IMG/VR virus record: IMGVR_UViG_3300027754_000143
Span: 1-48,769 of that record
Length of the DNA stretch: 48,769 nt
Source: a virus
Strand: one strand, 5' to 3'
Every line of letters starts with the position of its first letter. The first letter of the stretch is position 1. Shown here piece after piece: positions 17,037 to 24,270 of this stretch. The notes below the pieces were generated by a model. It was not told the DNA's origin. It saw only the letters and a list, made by a program, of their open reading frames with translations, and did not search any database. Position numbers and translations under genes: made by a program.

Positions 17037-17525
17037 ATGATTCAAGCTGCCAAACCAATACCCGTGCTCACAGACGAAAACAAACGGAATTTCCACAAGA
17101 AGATTTCCACTACCCCAACCGAAACAGGATGCCTTGAGTGGCTTGCATGGAAATTGCCGACAGGTTACGGGCAATTCGGCATCAAGGGGAAGTTGTTTTC
17201 CTCTCATCGCATCGCATATTTCCTTGCTACTGGAGTGGACCCTTACGAGCTTTGCGTGTGCCACACTTGCGACAACCCATCTTGCGTTAATTTTTTACAT
17301 TTGTTTCTCGGGACGCCAAAGGAAAACGTGCAGGATCGGGAGAAAAAAGGGCGCAACAAACCTCCATACGGAAACGCTCACGGCATGGCAAAACTCAAGG
17401 AGTCAGACATCCCCCTGATTCGTTCCGATCCACGAAAGTATCGCATCATTGCCGTCGATTACGGGGTAAACCCGTGTCAGATCGGAAGAATCAAACGAGG
17501 CCAAATCTGGAAACACGTTGCATGA
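17037..17525 (+). CDS. HNH endonuclease with C-terminal DNA-binding region, 162 aa
   Basis: The protein has the HNH_3-type core: 'GYGQFGIKGKLFSSHRIAYF', then 'CHTCDNPSCVNFLHLFLGT', in which His and two Cys pairs form the zinc-supported betabeta-alpha nuclease fold, followed by 'PKENVQDREKKGR'. The C-terminal part, 'AKLKESDIPLIRSDPRKYRIIA...GVNPCQIGRIKRGQIWKHV', matches the helix-turn-helix repeat often attached to homing HNH enzymes. It ends in an ATGA overlap with the large terminase. HNH proteins beside terminases can assist DNA packaging cleavage in some phages, but this one also looks like a free-standing homing enzyme. A paralogue lies at 47445-47930. Confidence 0.88.
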   Translation: MIQAAKPIPVLTDENKRNFHKKISTTPTETGCLEWLAWKLPTGYGQFGIKGKLFSSHRIAYFLATGVDPYELCVCHTCDNPSCVNFLHLFLGTPKENVQDREKKGRNKPPYGNAHGMAKLKESDIPLIRSDPRKYRIIAVDYGVNPCQIGRIKRGQIWKHVA

Positions 17526-19453
17526 AAGGACACCCGCTTACACCAGAACAGGAGAAAGAACAACGCCTATTGGAGTTGTCGCGGACGGTTGCCGTCAGGA
17601 ATTTTTTGAGTTGGTGGTGCGCCTACGGGACCATATTCACCAAAGATGGTCATGCGGAAGGCATGTCCGCGACTGGAACGATGTTGGCTCCAAACCCCAT
17701 GCAGCGAATAGTGGGCGAGGTCATAACTTGGTTCAAGGAAAGGCATCTCCCAGTCAGGATTATTTCTCTGAAACCACGGCAGCGTGGCTCCACGACAATT
17801 TTCATGGCTCTCGCTTATCATTTTATGTCATCTGCGCCCCCAGGAACCACTGGGCGCATAGTAGGCGGCACGGAAGAAGTTGTTAGGACTTTGTTCGAGA
17901 TGTTAGACAAGTATTCCAAGGGAGACACGTTTTTTCAGGATAATCCCAGCGAGATCATGCCTCGCGGATTGAGGGGACGGTGGGAAAACGGGAGTGAAGC
18001 CAAGGGCACCACACTTTCGGGAAAGTCGGGCGGAATTGGCTCGATGAACCCATTCTTGCTTGCCACGGAAGTAGCCCTATACGACAGTCCCGGTGATGAT
18101 AACATTCCAGATGCCGAGGAACGATTCAACAATCTAGCGAAAACCGTTCCTTACACAGAGGGCAGCATGATGATTCAAGAGAGCACGGCCCGTGGCCAGA
18201 CGGGGTTATTCTACCGAAATTACATGAGGGCGACACCTTGGGATCAGGTTAAGAAAGAGGGGAAGATTTCTAGCGATAACGCGACAATCTCACTTTTCTT
18301 CCCATTTTTTATATTCCCGACTTCTCTAGAGATTGGACCAGACATGAGCGAGGAAGTCGCAAAGGAGTTTATCGCCAACCTTGATCCTGATGAAGTCCAA
18401 TACCGAGCAAACGTCCTAGCTGACACTGGCTTTTTACTCAATGCTAATCACATGAAGTGGAGACGCTTTATGATGGAGAACTCCTGTGGTGGCGATCCTA
18501 CCATCTACGACCGAGATTTTCCGTATAGTGTCGCCACCGCCTTTACCAAGTCCGGCTCCCCCCGGTTCTCGAAAAAGTCCACGTCCATCCTGCGTCGCAA
18601 CGCGCTTGCGAATCAGACCTTGGAATACGGCAACCTAAATATGCAGGGCAATAACCCATTTTCGCGGAAGGACGTGGTGACGTTTGACCGTGTGCATTCT
18701 GCGAATGACGCGAACTGGCATATTTACGAGCACCCGTTGGCTGGTTGCCGGTATTACGTTGTGGACGATCCTAGTTTGGGCAAGATACCTACGGGGGGGA
18801 AAGACCCTGATAACAGTGGTATCGGCGTTTTCCGTGCTGGGTATCGGGATGATATGGGTATCTGGAGGCCGATGAAGCTGGTGGCTGCGGCTGCGAACTC
18901 GAACGGGAAGAAACTGTATTGTTTGTGGCCACCTGAGACAGCGGAGCGTGAGCTTTGGAAGGCGAGTAAGTATTACGGTGGGACGAACATGGTGCCGGTA
19001 GTTGTTGAGACTCCGATTGATGCTGGGATTAACAGGACGCTCAAGGATAAGGGGTGTCCTCTCTACGTCCAGCGGAAGGCTAATGCTATCGAGGAGGTGG
19101 AGGAAACGACCTATGGTTTTCGCCAGACGGTATCCACGAAGGCTGAAATCCTTGCGCTGCTAGAGCAAAAGATGCTGGAGAACTTCCGCGCTGACGATGG
19201 CGGAATCCTGGACGGTGGCGGAATCGACATTCCCGACCTATGGACAATTGACGAGATTGAGGGCATGGTCCGCAAGCCAGACGGTAGCGTTGCGGCTGGT
19301 AGGGGACATGACGATAGGGCAATGTGCGTTGCCATTGCTTGCGCTGTGGAGAAATGTGCTCAAGCGCATGTTCCTCCAGCTCGCATAGTCGATAAGTGGG
19401 AAAGATTAGATCGGGCGCAGAATCAAAGCCATAGAAGGGGCCAGTTTTGGTAG
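17522..19453 (+). CDS. terL: terminase large subunit (packaging ATPase/nuclease)
   Basis: A 643-residue protein. The ATPase domain carries a Walker A-like 'SLKPRQRGSTT', a Walker B-type segment 'NPFLLATEVALYD' (as in 'hhxSEva') and the coupling motif 'MMIQESTARGQ'. The RNase H-like nuclease domain contains acidic motifs in 'YYVVDDPSLG' and the late 'GRGHDDRAMCVAIACAV', typical of TerL. It pumps DNA into the procapsid through the portal and cuts it. The ATG at 17522 overlaps the HNH stop (ATGA), so the in-frame GTG at 17474 is not used here. No small terminase subunit is recognisable in the window. It converges with the next gene across 25 bases. Confidence 0.94.
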   Translation: MKGHPLTPEQEKEQRLLELSRTVAVRNFLSWWCAYGTIFTKDGHAEGMSATGTMLAPNPMQRIVGEVITWFKERHLPVRIISLKPRQRGSTTIFMALAYHFMSSAPPGTTGRIVGGTEEVVRTLFEMLDKYSKGDTFFQDNPSEIMPRGLRGRWENGSEAKGTTLSGKSGGIGSMNPFLLATEVALYDSPGDDNIPDAEERFNNLAKTVPYTEGSMMIQESTARGQTGLFYRNYMRATPWDQVKKEGKISSDNATISLFFPFFIFPTSLEIGPDMSEEVAKEFIANLDPDEVQYRANVLADTGFLLNANHMKWRRFMMENSCGGDPTIYDRDFPYSVATAFTKSGSPRFSKKSTSILRRNALANQTLEYGNLNMQGNNPFSRKDVVTFDRVHSANDANWHIYEHPLAGCRYYVVDDPSLGKIPTGGKDPDNSGIGVFRAGYRDDMGIWRPMKLVAAAANSNGKKLYCLWPPETAERELWKASKYYGGTNMVPVVVETPIDAGINRTLKDKGCPLYVQRKANAIEEVEETTYGFRQTVSTKAEILALLEQKMLENFRADDGGILDGGGIDIPDLWTIDEIEGMVRKPDGSVAAGRGHDDRAMCVAIACAVEKCAQAHVPPARIVDKWERLDRAQNQSHRRGQFW

Positions 19454-19478
19454 GTTTGTTCCCGTATTGGGAACTGGA

Positions 19479-20708
19479 TCAAACTAGCCCCTTGAGCATG
19501 TCTGAGAGGGGATTTTTCTTGCGCTTGTTGGCGATGTTGCCGACTACGGTCTGGTTGTTGGGTCTGGCGGGCTTCTGGAGCACGGGCGGGGTTGGTGAGC
19601 CTAAAGGAGAGATTCCGCGAGTTCTTGGGTTTTGGGAGACTTTGACTGGATCGAACGGGTTTGACGGGGTGGTGAGGGGGCTTTTCTTGGTGCGGTTGTC
19701 GGTTGTGAACCCAAAGGGAGACGGCGCAGGCTCTGATGGGGTGGGAGCCTGCCCTTTCGGATACAATGACTGGCGTTGAGCCTCGCGCTTTGCGTTCTCT
19801 GCGAAACCCGGTTGGAGACTTGGTGCGAGTCCGGGGATGACGGGGATGCGTTTAGGGAGAAGGCGGTCCTCTGCCCCAGCAATATCCTCGGTGGTTTTTG
19901 GGGCGAAGTCTTGAAACCCCGCGATTGCTTGGCGTTTGCGGTCTAAGAGCGTTGGAGGTGGAGCGGCGGCGGTTTGCGGCCTTGCAAGTGCGGGATAGGG
20001 GTTGGGAGCGGCTGGAGCCAGAGGATCGGGGTTCACGGGCGCGGGGGCGGGTGCCGCTGCGGTGGTGGATTGCGGTTTGGCGAGCACGGGGGGCGCGGCG
20101 GGTGCGGGAGCCGCCGATACTGGAGGTGCCTGATAGTTCGGCGCACCGGGGGGAGCCATACCTACGGGCTTCGCTGGTTCCGCAGGACGTGCGATCATCG
20201 GGGGGATGGCTGGCTTGGCGGTCTGCCCAACGGGGGTGTTGAGGATGTCGGGCATCGCTGGAGCGGTGGTGGTCGCCGCAGCTTTGTCTGCCGCCGCCTT
20301 GTCCGCAGCGGCCTTTGCTTCTTTGTCCGCAGCAGCCTTGTCGAAAAGAGCCTTGTCCGGTTTAGACATAACGCTTGCGTCTCCTGTGAACTTCACGTTT
20401 CGCTGGGCTTGGTTGATCCCGTTAACGGCATCGTAACGGGAAGGCCCATTTGCGTGTAGCCAGTCGATTCCGCTCTCCTGCGAGAGTCCGCCTGTCCGAA
20501 GACCGCCTCCCGGCCCGCTGCCGCTTCCATCTGTGTTCTGCCGCGCCCTCAGACGGCCATAGACTTCATTTTGTGTGAGTCCTGAGAACTCACCGCCCCC
20601 TGCGACCCATTGGGATGATCTTTTTCCTCTGCCGGGACGCATGAGGACACCTTTCATCGCTTCTTGCGTTTGCTGGTCGAGGTCTTGATTTGGATCGAGT
20701 AGTGCCAT
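19479..20708 (-). CDS. Pro/Ala-rich low-complexity protein, 409 aa
   Basis: Not assignable to a family. The protein starts MALLDPNQDLDQQTQEAMKG, has a Lys/Ala heptad-like stretch (DKAAADKEAKAAADKAAADK, about residues 122-145), then about 130 residues of Pro/Ala-rich repeats such as AAPAPAAPPVLAKPQ and PAPAPVNPDPLAPAAP, and ends with a basic tail (NKRKKNPLSDMLKGLV). The composition suggests an extended, flexible virion or linker protein. It is preceded by a sigma70-like promoter (20738-20765) with a short leader lacking a Shine-Dalgarno. Orientation is opposite to the terminase. Confidence 0.7.
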   Translation of the reverse strand: MALLDPNQDLDQQTQEAMKGVLMRPGRGKRSSQWVAGGGEFSGLTQNEVYGRLRARQNTDGSGSGPGGGLRTGGLSQESGIDWLHANGPSRYDAVNGINQAQRNVKFTGDASVMSKPDKALFDKAAADKEAKAAADKAAADKAAATTTAPAMPDILNTPVGQTAKPAIPPMIARPAEPAKPVGMAPPGAPNYQAPPVSAAPAPAAPPVLAKPQSTTAAAPAPAPVNPDPLAPAAPNPYPALARPQTAAAPPPTLLDRKRQAIAGFQDFAPKTTEDIAGAEDRLLPKRIPVIPGLAPSLQPGFAENAKREAQRQSLYPKGQAPTPSEPAPSPFGFTTDNRTKKSPLTTPSNPFDPVKVSQNPRTRGISPLGSPTPPVLQKPARPNNQTVVGNIANKRKKNPLSDMLKGLV

Positions 20709-20737
20709 AGTATGGAAATTTTAGTTGAGATTTCAAT

Positions 20738-20765
20738 AAGATACGACGGATTTTGGCGATTGCAA
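20738..20765 (-). promoter_or_regulatory. sigma70-like promoter for the Pro/Ala-rich gene
   Basis: On the minus strand TTGCAA (20760-20765) and TATCTT (20738-20743) are separated by 16 bases. The predicted start lies about 20-25 bases before ATG 20708. The leader is A/T-rich and has no Shine-Dalgarno. Confidence 0.5.
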
Positions 20766-20865
20766 GATTTCACGGTTGACTTTTGAACGCACTTGTGGGA
20801 TTCTTGAATATCAAAGAAAAAGTCCTGTGCTAGGGAGTGATCTTGACCCATAGACTAATTCTTTG

Positions 20866-20896
20866 AGGCCGACTTCCTAGCAGAGTCGGCCTTTTC
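20866..20896 (+). terminator. intrinsic-terminator-like hairpin
   Basis: AGGCCGACT (20866-20874) and AGTCGGCCT (20884-20892) form a perfect 9-base stem with a nine-base loop, followed by TTTCTTTG. The T-run places it on the plus strand. No plus-strand gene ends just before it, so it may terminate a small RNA or read-through transcription. Confidence 0.55.
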
Positions 20897-21139
20897 TTTG
20901 TCTCCGTTCCAGAGATCGAGATAGTGTCGGGCTGGGGCGGGTTGGCACCGGAGGAGGGACATCCCGAGGTTGAGCCGACAAACGACATTTTCAATAACTC
21001 AGCTTGGCCGGTGGCCAGGGGGTAATGAAGGCGTCCGGTGTTTAACTTCCTCCGTTTCTGGAGGCAAATGGCTGACCGGAAAAACGACCTTCTGCGAAGC
21101 GCGGCTCCTTCCTATACGGAAGTTTCTCTTTCTTCGTCT

Positions 21140-21181
21140 CCCTACCTTTACTAGTTCCTTACGGGACTGGTGGGGGTAGGG
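21140..21181. repeat. two-part hairpin upstream of the RNase H-like gene
   Basis: Outer stem CCCTACC (21140-21146) with GGTAGGG (21175-21181); inner stem AGTTCC (21153-21158) with GGGACT (21163-21168, one G-T pair) around loop TTAC. It lies about 65 bases before ATG 21247, so it may shape the leader of that gene or belong to a separate RNA. Confidence 0.5.
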
Positions 21182-21246
21182 GGTCGCTTCTCTAAGCCCC
21201 AAGCCTGCCAGAAGTTTACTCTCTCAGATACTACCTAAACCAACTT

Positions 21247-21654
21247 ATGAATGAACCAAAAACAGTAAAAATCGTTTTCGATGGCGGAACTCCCTGCAAC
21301 GTCCCTTCTCGCGGCTACGGCGAAGGCTACGGCAGTTTCACCCTGAACGGTCAACGGCCTTGGCGGCTGCAATTCGGAGAACCGATGTCAGCGAACGCCG
21401 CAGAAATCAGAACGCTTATTTGCGCAATCCGCGTCGTTCTTCTAGTGGAGAGCAATCCCCATAACGTGATTCTAGAAATTACTGGTGATTCTCAAATTGC
21501 GCTTGGTCGGTGCCACAAGGGGCGCAAACCTCCAAAGGGAAGCGGTCCTTTTGTTCGTGCCTGCGAAGAACTACTGATCGTCTGTTCGCAATTCCACAAA
21601 GTCCGCACCAAATGGCACAAGCGCGACCGATCTGTTGAGCTTTTCGGTCACTAG
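21247..21654 (+). CDS. ribonuclease H-like protein, 135 aa
   Basis: The protein has the RNase HI layout: first strand 'KIVFDGGT' with the first catalytic Asp, then 'GYGSFTLNG', the helix Glu in 'SANAAEIRTLICAIR', the Asp in 'LEITGDSQIALGR', and a final 'WHKRDRSVELFGH' where the usual last Asp region reads Glu. It would cut the RNA strand of RNA-DNA hybrids, for example during primer removal; the fold is also used by other nucleases. Length is typical of a minimal RNase HI. It stands alone on the plus strand, followed by a probable terminator. AAACCAACTT precedes the ATG, with no Shine-Dalgarno. Confidence 0.78.
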   Translation: MNEPKTVKIVFDGGTPCNVPSRGYGEGYGSFTLNGQRPWRLQFGEPMSANAAEIRTLICAIRVVLLVESNPHNVILEITGDSQIALGRCHKGRKPPKGSGPFVRACEELLIVCSQFHKVRTKWHKRDRSVELFGH

Positions 21655-21657
21655 CAG

Positions 21658-21683
21658 CAAAAACGGACGCAATTCGTCCTTTT
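21658..21683. terminator. probable bidirectional terminator between convergent genes
   Basis: GGACG (21665-21669) and CGTCC (21675-21679) form a short stem flanked by AAAAA on one side and TTTT on the other, so it could act in both directions. It lies just after the RNase H-like stop at 21654. Confidence 0.5.
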
Positions 21684-21703
21684 CTGCATATTACGCCGCA
21701 TCG

Positions 21704-21740
21704 TTTTACTGAAAACACACGTTTTGCTGGGTCAGTAAAA
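21704..21740. repeat. inverted repeat TTTTACTGA/TCAGTAAAA
   Basis: A perfect 9-base inverted repeat, 21704-21712 against 21732-21740, around a 19-base spacer in the convergent gap. It lacks the 3' T-run of a terminator on either strand. The shorter AGTAAAA recurs at 21752, so a protein-binding site is possible. Confidence 0.45.
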
Positions 21741-21758
21741 ACAAGGTTTTGAGTAAAA

Positions 21759-22004
21759 TCATCGCTTCTTCACCACCCGATAAGCCGGGGTGAACCTATT
21801 ACCCCGTTTTTTCCAGACCTGCTCTACCTCGCCGGACGCGATCCTTGGTTGCATCTTCCGCCTAATAGCCTCGGGACTTAGTCCGATTTTCAGTCCAATT
21901 TCCTCCAATGTTTCAGCCGATTCGTCGATGGTCTTGGGGCTAAACAACGACGAGACGAGCATTTGAGCGAGTTCGTTTGTGGTCGGGTTTGTTTTCTTTT
22001 TCAT
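21759..22004 (-). CDS. small winged-helix/HTH-like DNA-binding protein, 81 aa
   Basis: ATG 22004 (MKKKTNPTTNELAQML) overlaps the phosphoesterase stop as ATGA, which decides it over the in-frame ATG at 22019. The middle 'ETLEEIGLKIGLSPEAIRRKMQPRIASGEVEQV' has the helix-turn-helix-wing pattern of MarR/winged-helix regulators (LSPEAIRRKM as recognition helix), and 'RGNRFTPAYRVVKK' could form the wing. It probably binds DNA as a phage regulator; the specific family is not identified. It is the last gene of its minus-strand run. Confidence 0.6.
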   Translation of the reverse strand: MKKKTNPTTNELAQMLVSSLFSPKTIDESAETLEEIGLKIGLSPEAIRRKMQPRIASGEVEQVWKKRGNRFTPAYRVVKKR

Positions 22005-22735
22005 ACTGGGAGTCGCCATTCTTTTTCGGTTTGTGGTTGTTCGTGGAGCCAGACCATTGTGCGGTCATCGCAGTATTCGCCCCAGCAGAAGCCTCCAGCC
22101 CATGCGTGGGTGGCTCTGCGAGCGTTGGCGTAGTCCATGTTCGGAATATTGGACAGAGTGCCTACGGAGTAGCCTGTGGGGTTATCTGAGCGGCGACCTT
22201 TTGCCATGCCTGGACGGTGCGTGTGCGCGAAGATGACGTTGCCCTCGGTTTCTGCCATGTCGCGGCAGGAGTTCTCGTTGAAAATGAACCCGTGCATGAG
22301 CTTGTAGTTCCCGATCATGCGAAAGTCGCGGATTGACCAACCCTCGACGTATTCGGCCTTGAGTGCCTTCATCTGCTTCTGGAGGCGCGACACGATATTC
22401 ATGGCGCAGTCAGCAACAATGGCGTTGCGATCATTTTGGAGGTTCCACAATCGAATTTCGTGATTGCCGTTCAGGACGATGGTTGGTCTGAGTTGCTGGA
22501 GGAACTTGCAGCCAGCGTCGATGTCTGGCCCGACTGGCTCGGATTCGTCGCTACCACCTCGGGCACCCTTTCGGAACGCCGCTGTGTCCACGAAGTCGCC
22601 CAAGTGGACAACCGTGGTCGGCTTCCATGCGTCTCGGAACTTAACAACCGCAGCAGCCGCTACGGGATCAATGTGATTGCCGTGGGAGCACCCGACAGCG
22701 AGAAACCGTTTCCATTTGCGGGTAATATTTGCCAT
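22001..22735 (-). CDS. calcineurin-like metallophosphoesterase, 244 aa
   Basis: Metal-binding motifs appear in order: 'VHLGDFVD' (GDxxD), 'VLNGNHEIRL' (GNHE), 'LMHGFIF' (single His) and 'VIFAHTHRPGM' (the GHxH-type motif). The first motif, normally DxH, reads 'VGCSHGNH', so the first Asp is Cys, which may weaken the first metal site. Phage members of the superfamily hydrolyse phosphoesters of nucleic acids, nucleotides or proteins (lambda phosphatase is an example); the substrate cannot be told here. It overlaps the small HTH gene downstream and starts three bases after the zincin gene. Confidence 0.83.
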   Translation of the reverse strand: MANITRKWKRFLAVGCSHGNHIDPVAAAAVVKFRDAWKPTTVVHLGDFVDTAAFRKGARGGSDESEPVGPDIDAGCKFLQQLRPTIVLNGNHEIRLWNLQNDRNAIVADCAMNIVSRLQKQMKALKAEYVEGWSIRDFRMIGNYKLMHGFIFNENSCRDMAETEGNVIFAHTHRPGMAKGRRSDNPTGYSVGTLSNIPNMDYANARRATHAWAGGFCWGEYCDDRTMVWLHEQPQTEKEWRLPV

Positions 22736-22738
22736 AGA

Positions 22739-23011
22739 TTAAATTTCGTTCAAGCCCTTGTCGTTTGGTTCGATGATCCTGACGTTGTGCTTGTGGAGAA
22801 AGTCGGCTAGTTTCTTGGCGTTACTGGTTACTGTTTTCTCTGGGAGTGATGGGTCGAGGTGATGCAGATACTCATGCACCAAAACCTCAATCCGCGCCTT
22901 CCCTTTAGTTCTTGGGTCGATTTCTATTTCGTCTAGGGAATACATTCCCCAAGCCTTTTCGCGTCCCAGCTTTTTGATAACCACTTTTGGATGCTTGAAT
23001 TTTGAGGGCAT
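22739..23011 (-). CDS. small zincin-like metallopeptidase domain, 90 aa
   Basis: A 90-residue protein with a clear HExxH helix, 'IEVLVHEYLHHLDPSLP', preceded by an edge-strand region 'MYSLDEIEIDPRTKGKA'. This layout is like short SprT/putative metallopeptidase proteins found in phages. A third zinc ligand is not obvious. It could process a protein during assembly or lysis, or be a structural zinc protein. It lies between the DPBB-like gene and the phosphoesterase in a tight minus-strand run. Confidence 0.65.
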   Translation of the reverse strand: MPSKFKHPKVVIKKLGREKAWGMYSLDEIEIDPRTKGKARIEVLVHEYLHHLDPSLPEKTVTSNAKKLADFLHKHNVRIIEPNDKGLNEI

Positions 23012-23026
23012 GGTTATTGAAGTATC

Positions 23027-23515
23027 TCACGCCCAAGCCCACTCCGCTCTAACCATGAATGGAGGTCGCAACCCGTGGGCTTGGGCGAACCCTGGATTCA
23101 GGTCAATCCCTGCTCCGTTTTTGATGTTCTTGCTCCACGGCATCGTATCCCCCAGCGTCCCAATGATGATTTTGCCGTTGATACGCACCGCTACGGGGCG
23201 CAGGGCGGCGTTCTTAGCTGTGCCCCATCGCTCCAGCCAAATGTCACGCGGAAGGGCGCAGTAGCACTTGTCGGTGCGCCAGCAGGGTGCCTCCATGAAG
23301 AAGCCGATACCATTGTCACCGACCTTAAAGCATTCGGCGTCCGTCTTGCCTTTTGCCTTGCACGCCTTGAACGATGCGACGTCCTTTTCGTCGGCAAAGC
23401 TGGAGGCGTTGACGGTATGCCAGACGTAGCGTTTTCCTGAGAGATTATCAATCGCAGGGATTGCCGGTGCGGGTTTCGGTGCGAACCATGACTTAAATAT
23501 AGAGAACAGGCTCAT
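23027..23515 (-). CDS. cysteine-containing protein with possible double-psi beta-barrel (RlpA-like) C-terminus, 162 aa
   Basis: The N-terminus MSLFSIFKSWFAPKPAPAIP is amphipathic then Pro/Ala-rich. A five-Cys segment follows (FKACKAKGKTDAECFK, APCWRTDKCYCALPRD). The last 60 residues, 'RPVAVRINGKIIIGTLGD' then 'GIDLNPGFAQAHGLRPPFMV', resemble the double-psi beta-barrel of RlpA-type transglycosylases (VRINDRGP...IDLSRAAA), but the catalytic Asp arrangement is not clear. Because it lies next to probable lysis genes, a cell-wall role is attractive. It is the nearest thing to an endolysin candidate here. Family call tentative. Confidence 0.45.
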   Translation of the reverse strand: MSLFSIFKSWFAPKPAPAIPAIDNLSGKRYVWHTVNASSFADEKDVASFKACKAKGKTDAECFKVGDNGIGFFMEAPCWRTDKCYCALPRDIWLERWGTAKNAALRPVAVRINGKIIIGTLGDTMPWSKNIKNGAGIDLNPGFAQAHGLRPPFMVRAEWAWA

Positions 23516-23517
23516 AA

Positions 23518-23757
23518 TTATGGGATTTTGGCTGAGTGGGCTTCCAGATACCGGATAATGTCGCCAACCGTGTGAAAGTGGTCGAACGTCTTATCTGAAA
23601 TGGTGATGTCGTAAATTTCCTCAATGGAGTTGTGGAGTTCTGCAAAGTCAACGATGTCCATTTCCAGATCATCGCGCAGCTTGGAATGGTGGTAAGCTCC
23701 CCCGCCCAGCGTTCCGATGGTTCTGAGTATCTTTCGGAGCGCGTAGAGATGCGTCAT
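23518..23757 (-). CDS. acyl-carrier-protein-like protein lacking the phosphopantetheine serine, 79 aa
   Basis: ATG 23757 (MTHLYALRKILRTIG) overlaps the upstream stop as ATGA. The segment 'LRDDLEMDIVDFAELHNSIE' followed by 'EIYDITISDKTFDHFHTVGD' and 'IIRYLEA' aligns along the whole helix II-IV region of bacterial ACP (DLGADSLDTVELVMALEE...TVQAAIDYI). The DSL motif that carries 4'-phosphopantetheine reads DIV here, so the serine is Ile and the protein cannot be loaded in the usual way. It may act as a docking or decoy protein or as a structural adaptor. The fold call is strong; the role is unknown. Confidence 0.7.
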   Translation of the reverse strand: MTHLYALRKILRTIGTLGGGAYHHSKLRDDLEMDIVDFAELHNSIEEIYDITISDKTFDHFHTVGDIIRYLEAHSAKIP

Positions 23758-23873
23758 TGATTTAGCCTGAGTTCGTTGGTTGCGATAACTTCGACCATGC
23801 AGAGTGCGGTGGCTATGAAGGCGATGCAGACTGCGAGGAACAGGATGAAGGCAATGTGCTCGAGGCGGCTCAT
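23754..23873 (-). CDS. tiny single-span membrane protein, 39 aa
   Basis: The frame is MSRLEHIAFILFLAVCIAFI then ATALCMVEVIATNELRLNQ, one long hydrophobic span at residues 7-27 with a short polar end. It overlaps both neighbours by ATGA: the lipoprotein gene before it and the carrier-like gene after it. Size and position among lipoproteins suggest a lysis accessory (holin/antiholin-like), but there is no family signature. Confidence 0.6.
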   Translation of the reverse strand: MSRLEHIAFILFLAVCIAFIATALCMVEVIATNELRLNQ

Positions 23874-24109
23874 TTTGTGGGGATGATTGGAAGCGGGTCA
23901 TGCTTGTTGATCGGAATGTTGACCGTTGGATAGGCAGGGTCGCCCCAAAGCGTTGCTCCAACGGTTACGCCACGAAGCGCAAGGTTCATTGTGATGGATG
24001 GGCCGACATAGACGCATCTGCCTCCGATTGAACCGTCCAGATTAGGCGGGGGACATTTGCACGAACTGAAGAAGATCAGGGTGAGTAGGAACAGGCAGAT
24101 GGTTTTCAT
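23870..24109 (-). CDS. small lipoprotein, 79 aa
   Basis: The N-terminus MKTICLFLLTLIFFSSCKCP is a type II signal peptide with a lipobox-like FSSC, so Cys17 should be lipidated. The mature part is short and Pro-rich (CPPPNLDGSIGGRCVYVGPS, and a tail HDPLPIIPTK). Outer-membrane spanin subunits (Rz1-like) are short Pro-rich lipoproteins, and this gene sits next to another lipoprotein and downstream of a membrane/coiled-coil gene. That makes an o-spanin role plausible but unproven. The leader before the ATG is CCAACCACACAA, with no Shine-Dalgarno. Confidence 0.7.
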   Translation of the reverse strand: MKTICLFLLTLIFFSSCKCPPPNLDGSIGGRCVYVGPSITMNLALRGVTVGATLWGDPAYPTVNIPINKHDPLPIIPTK

Positions 24110-24270
24110 TTGTGTGGTTGGCTGGCTTTTTTGGCGTAATATTCGAGCATTGCGTCGGTATTGTCGAGATTCTGGTTAATCATCCCTGCTTGGATGGAGT
24201 CGCGGATATGCTGGCAGCTTGTGAGCAGGAGAATGATGGCGCAGATTGTGATGGCGATGAGAAATTTCAC
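24106..24270 (-). CDS. small lipoprotein, 54 aa (GTG start)
   Basis: A GTG at 24270 overlaps the upstream stop as GTGA and gives a protein starting MKFLIAITICAIILLLTSCQ, a clean lipoprotein signal with lipobox LTSC at residues 16-19. The mature 36 residues are polar and helical (IRDSIQAGMINQNLDNTDAM). The stop overlaps the next lipoprotein start (ATGA). Two lipoproteins in tandem are unusual; one may be the outer-membrane half of a spanin pair. Confidence 0.68.
   Translation of the reverse strand: MKFLIAITICAIILLLTSCQHIRDSIQAGMINQNLDNTDAMLEYYAKKASQPHK

Larger units (their letters stand above)
20709..21246. other. gene-free, hairpin-rich stretch of about 540 bases
   Basis: No convincing ORF. 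Several stems are visible: AGGCCGACT/AGTCGGCCT (20866-20892), CCTCC/GGAGG near 21047-21062, CTTCC/GGAAG around 21108-21122, and a large two-part hairpin at 21140-21181. It separates the minus-strand gene at 20708 from the plus-strand gene at 21247. It could encode a structured RNA or a long leader for the RNase H-like gene, or serve as a packaging or replication site. The sequence alone does not decide. Confidence 0.5.
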
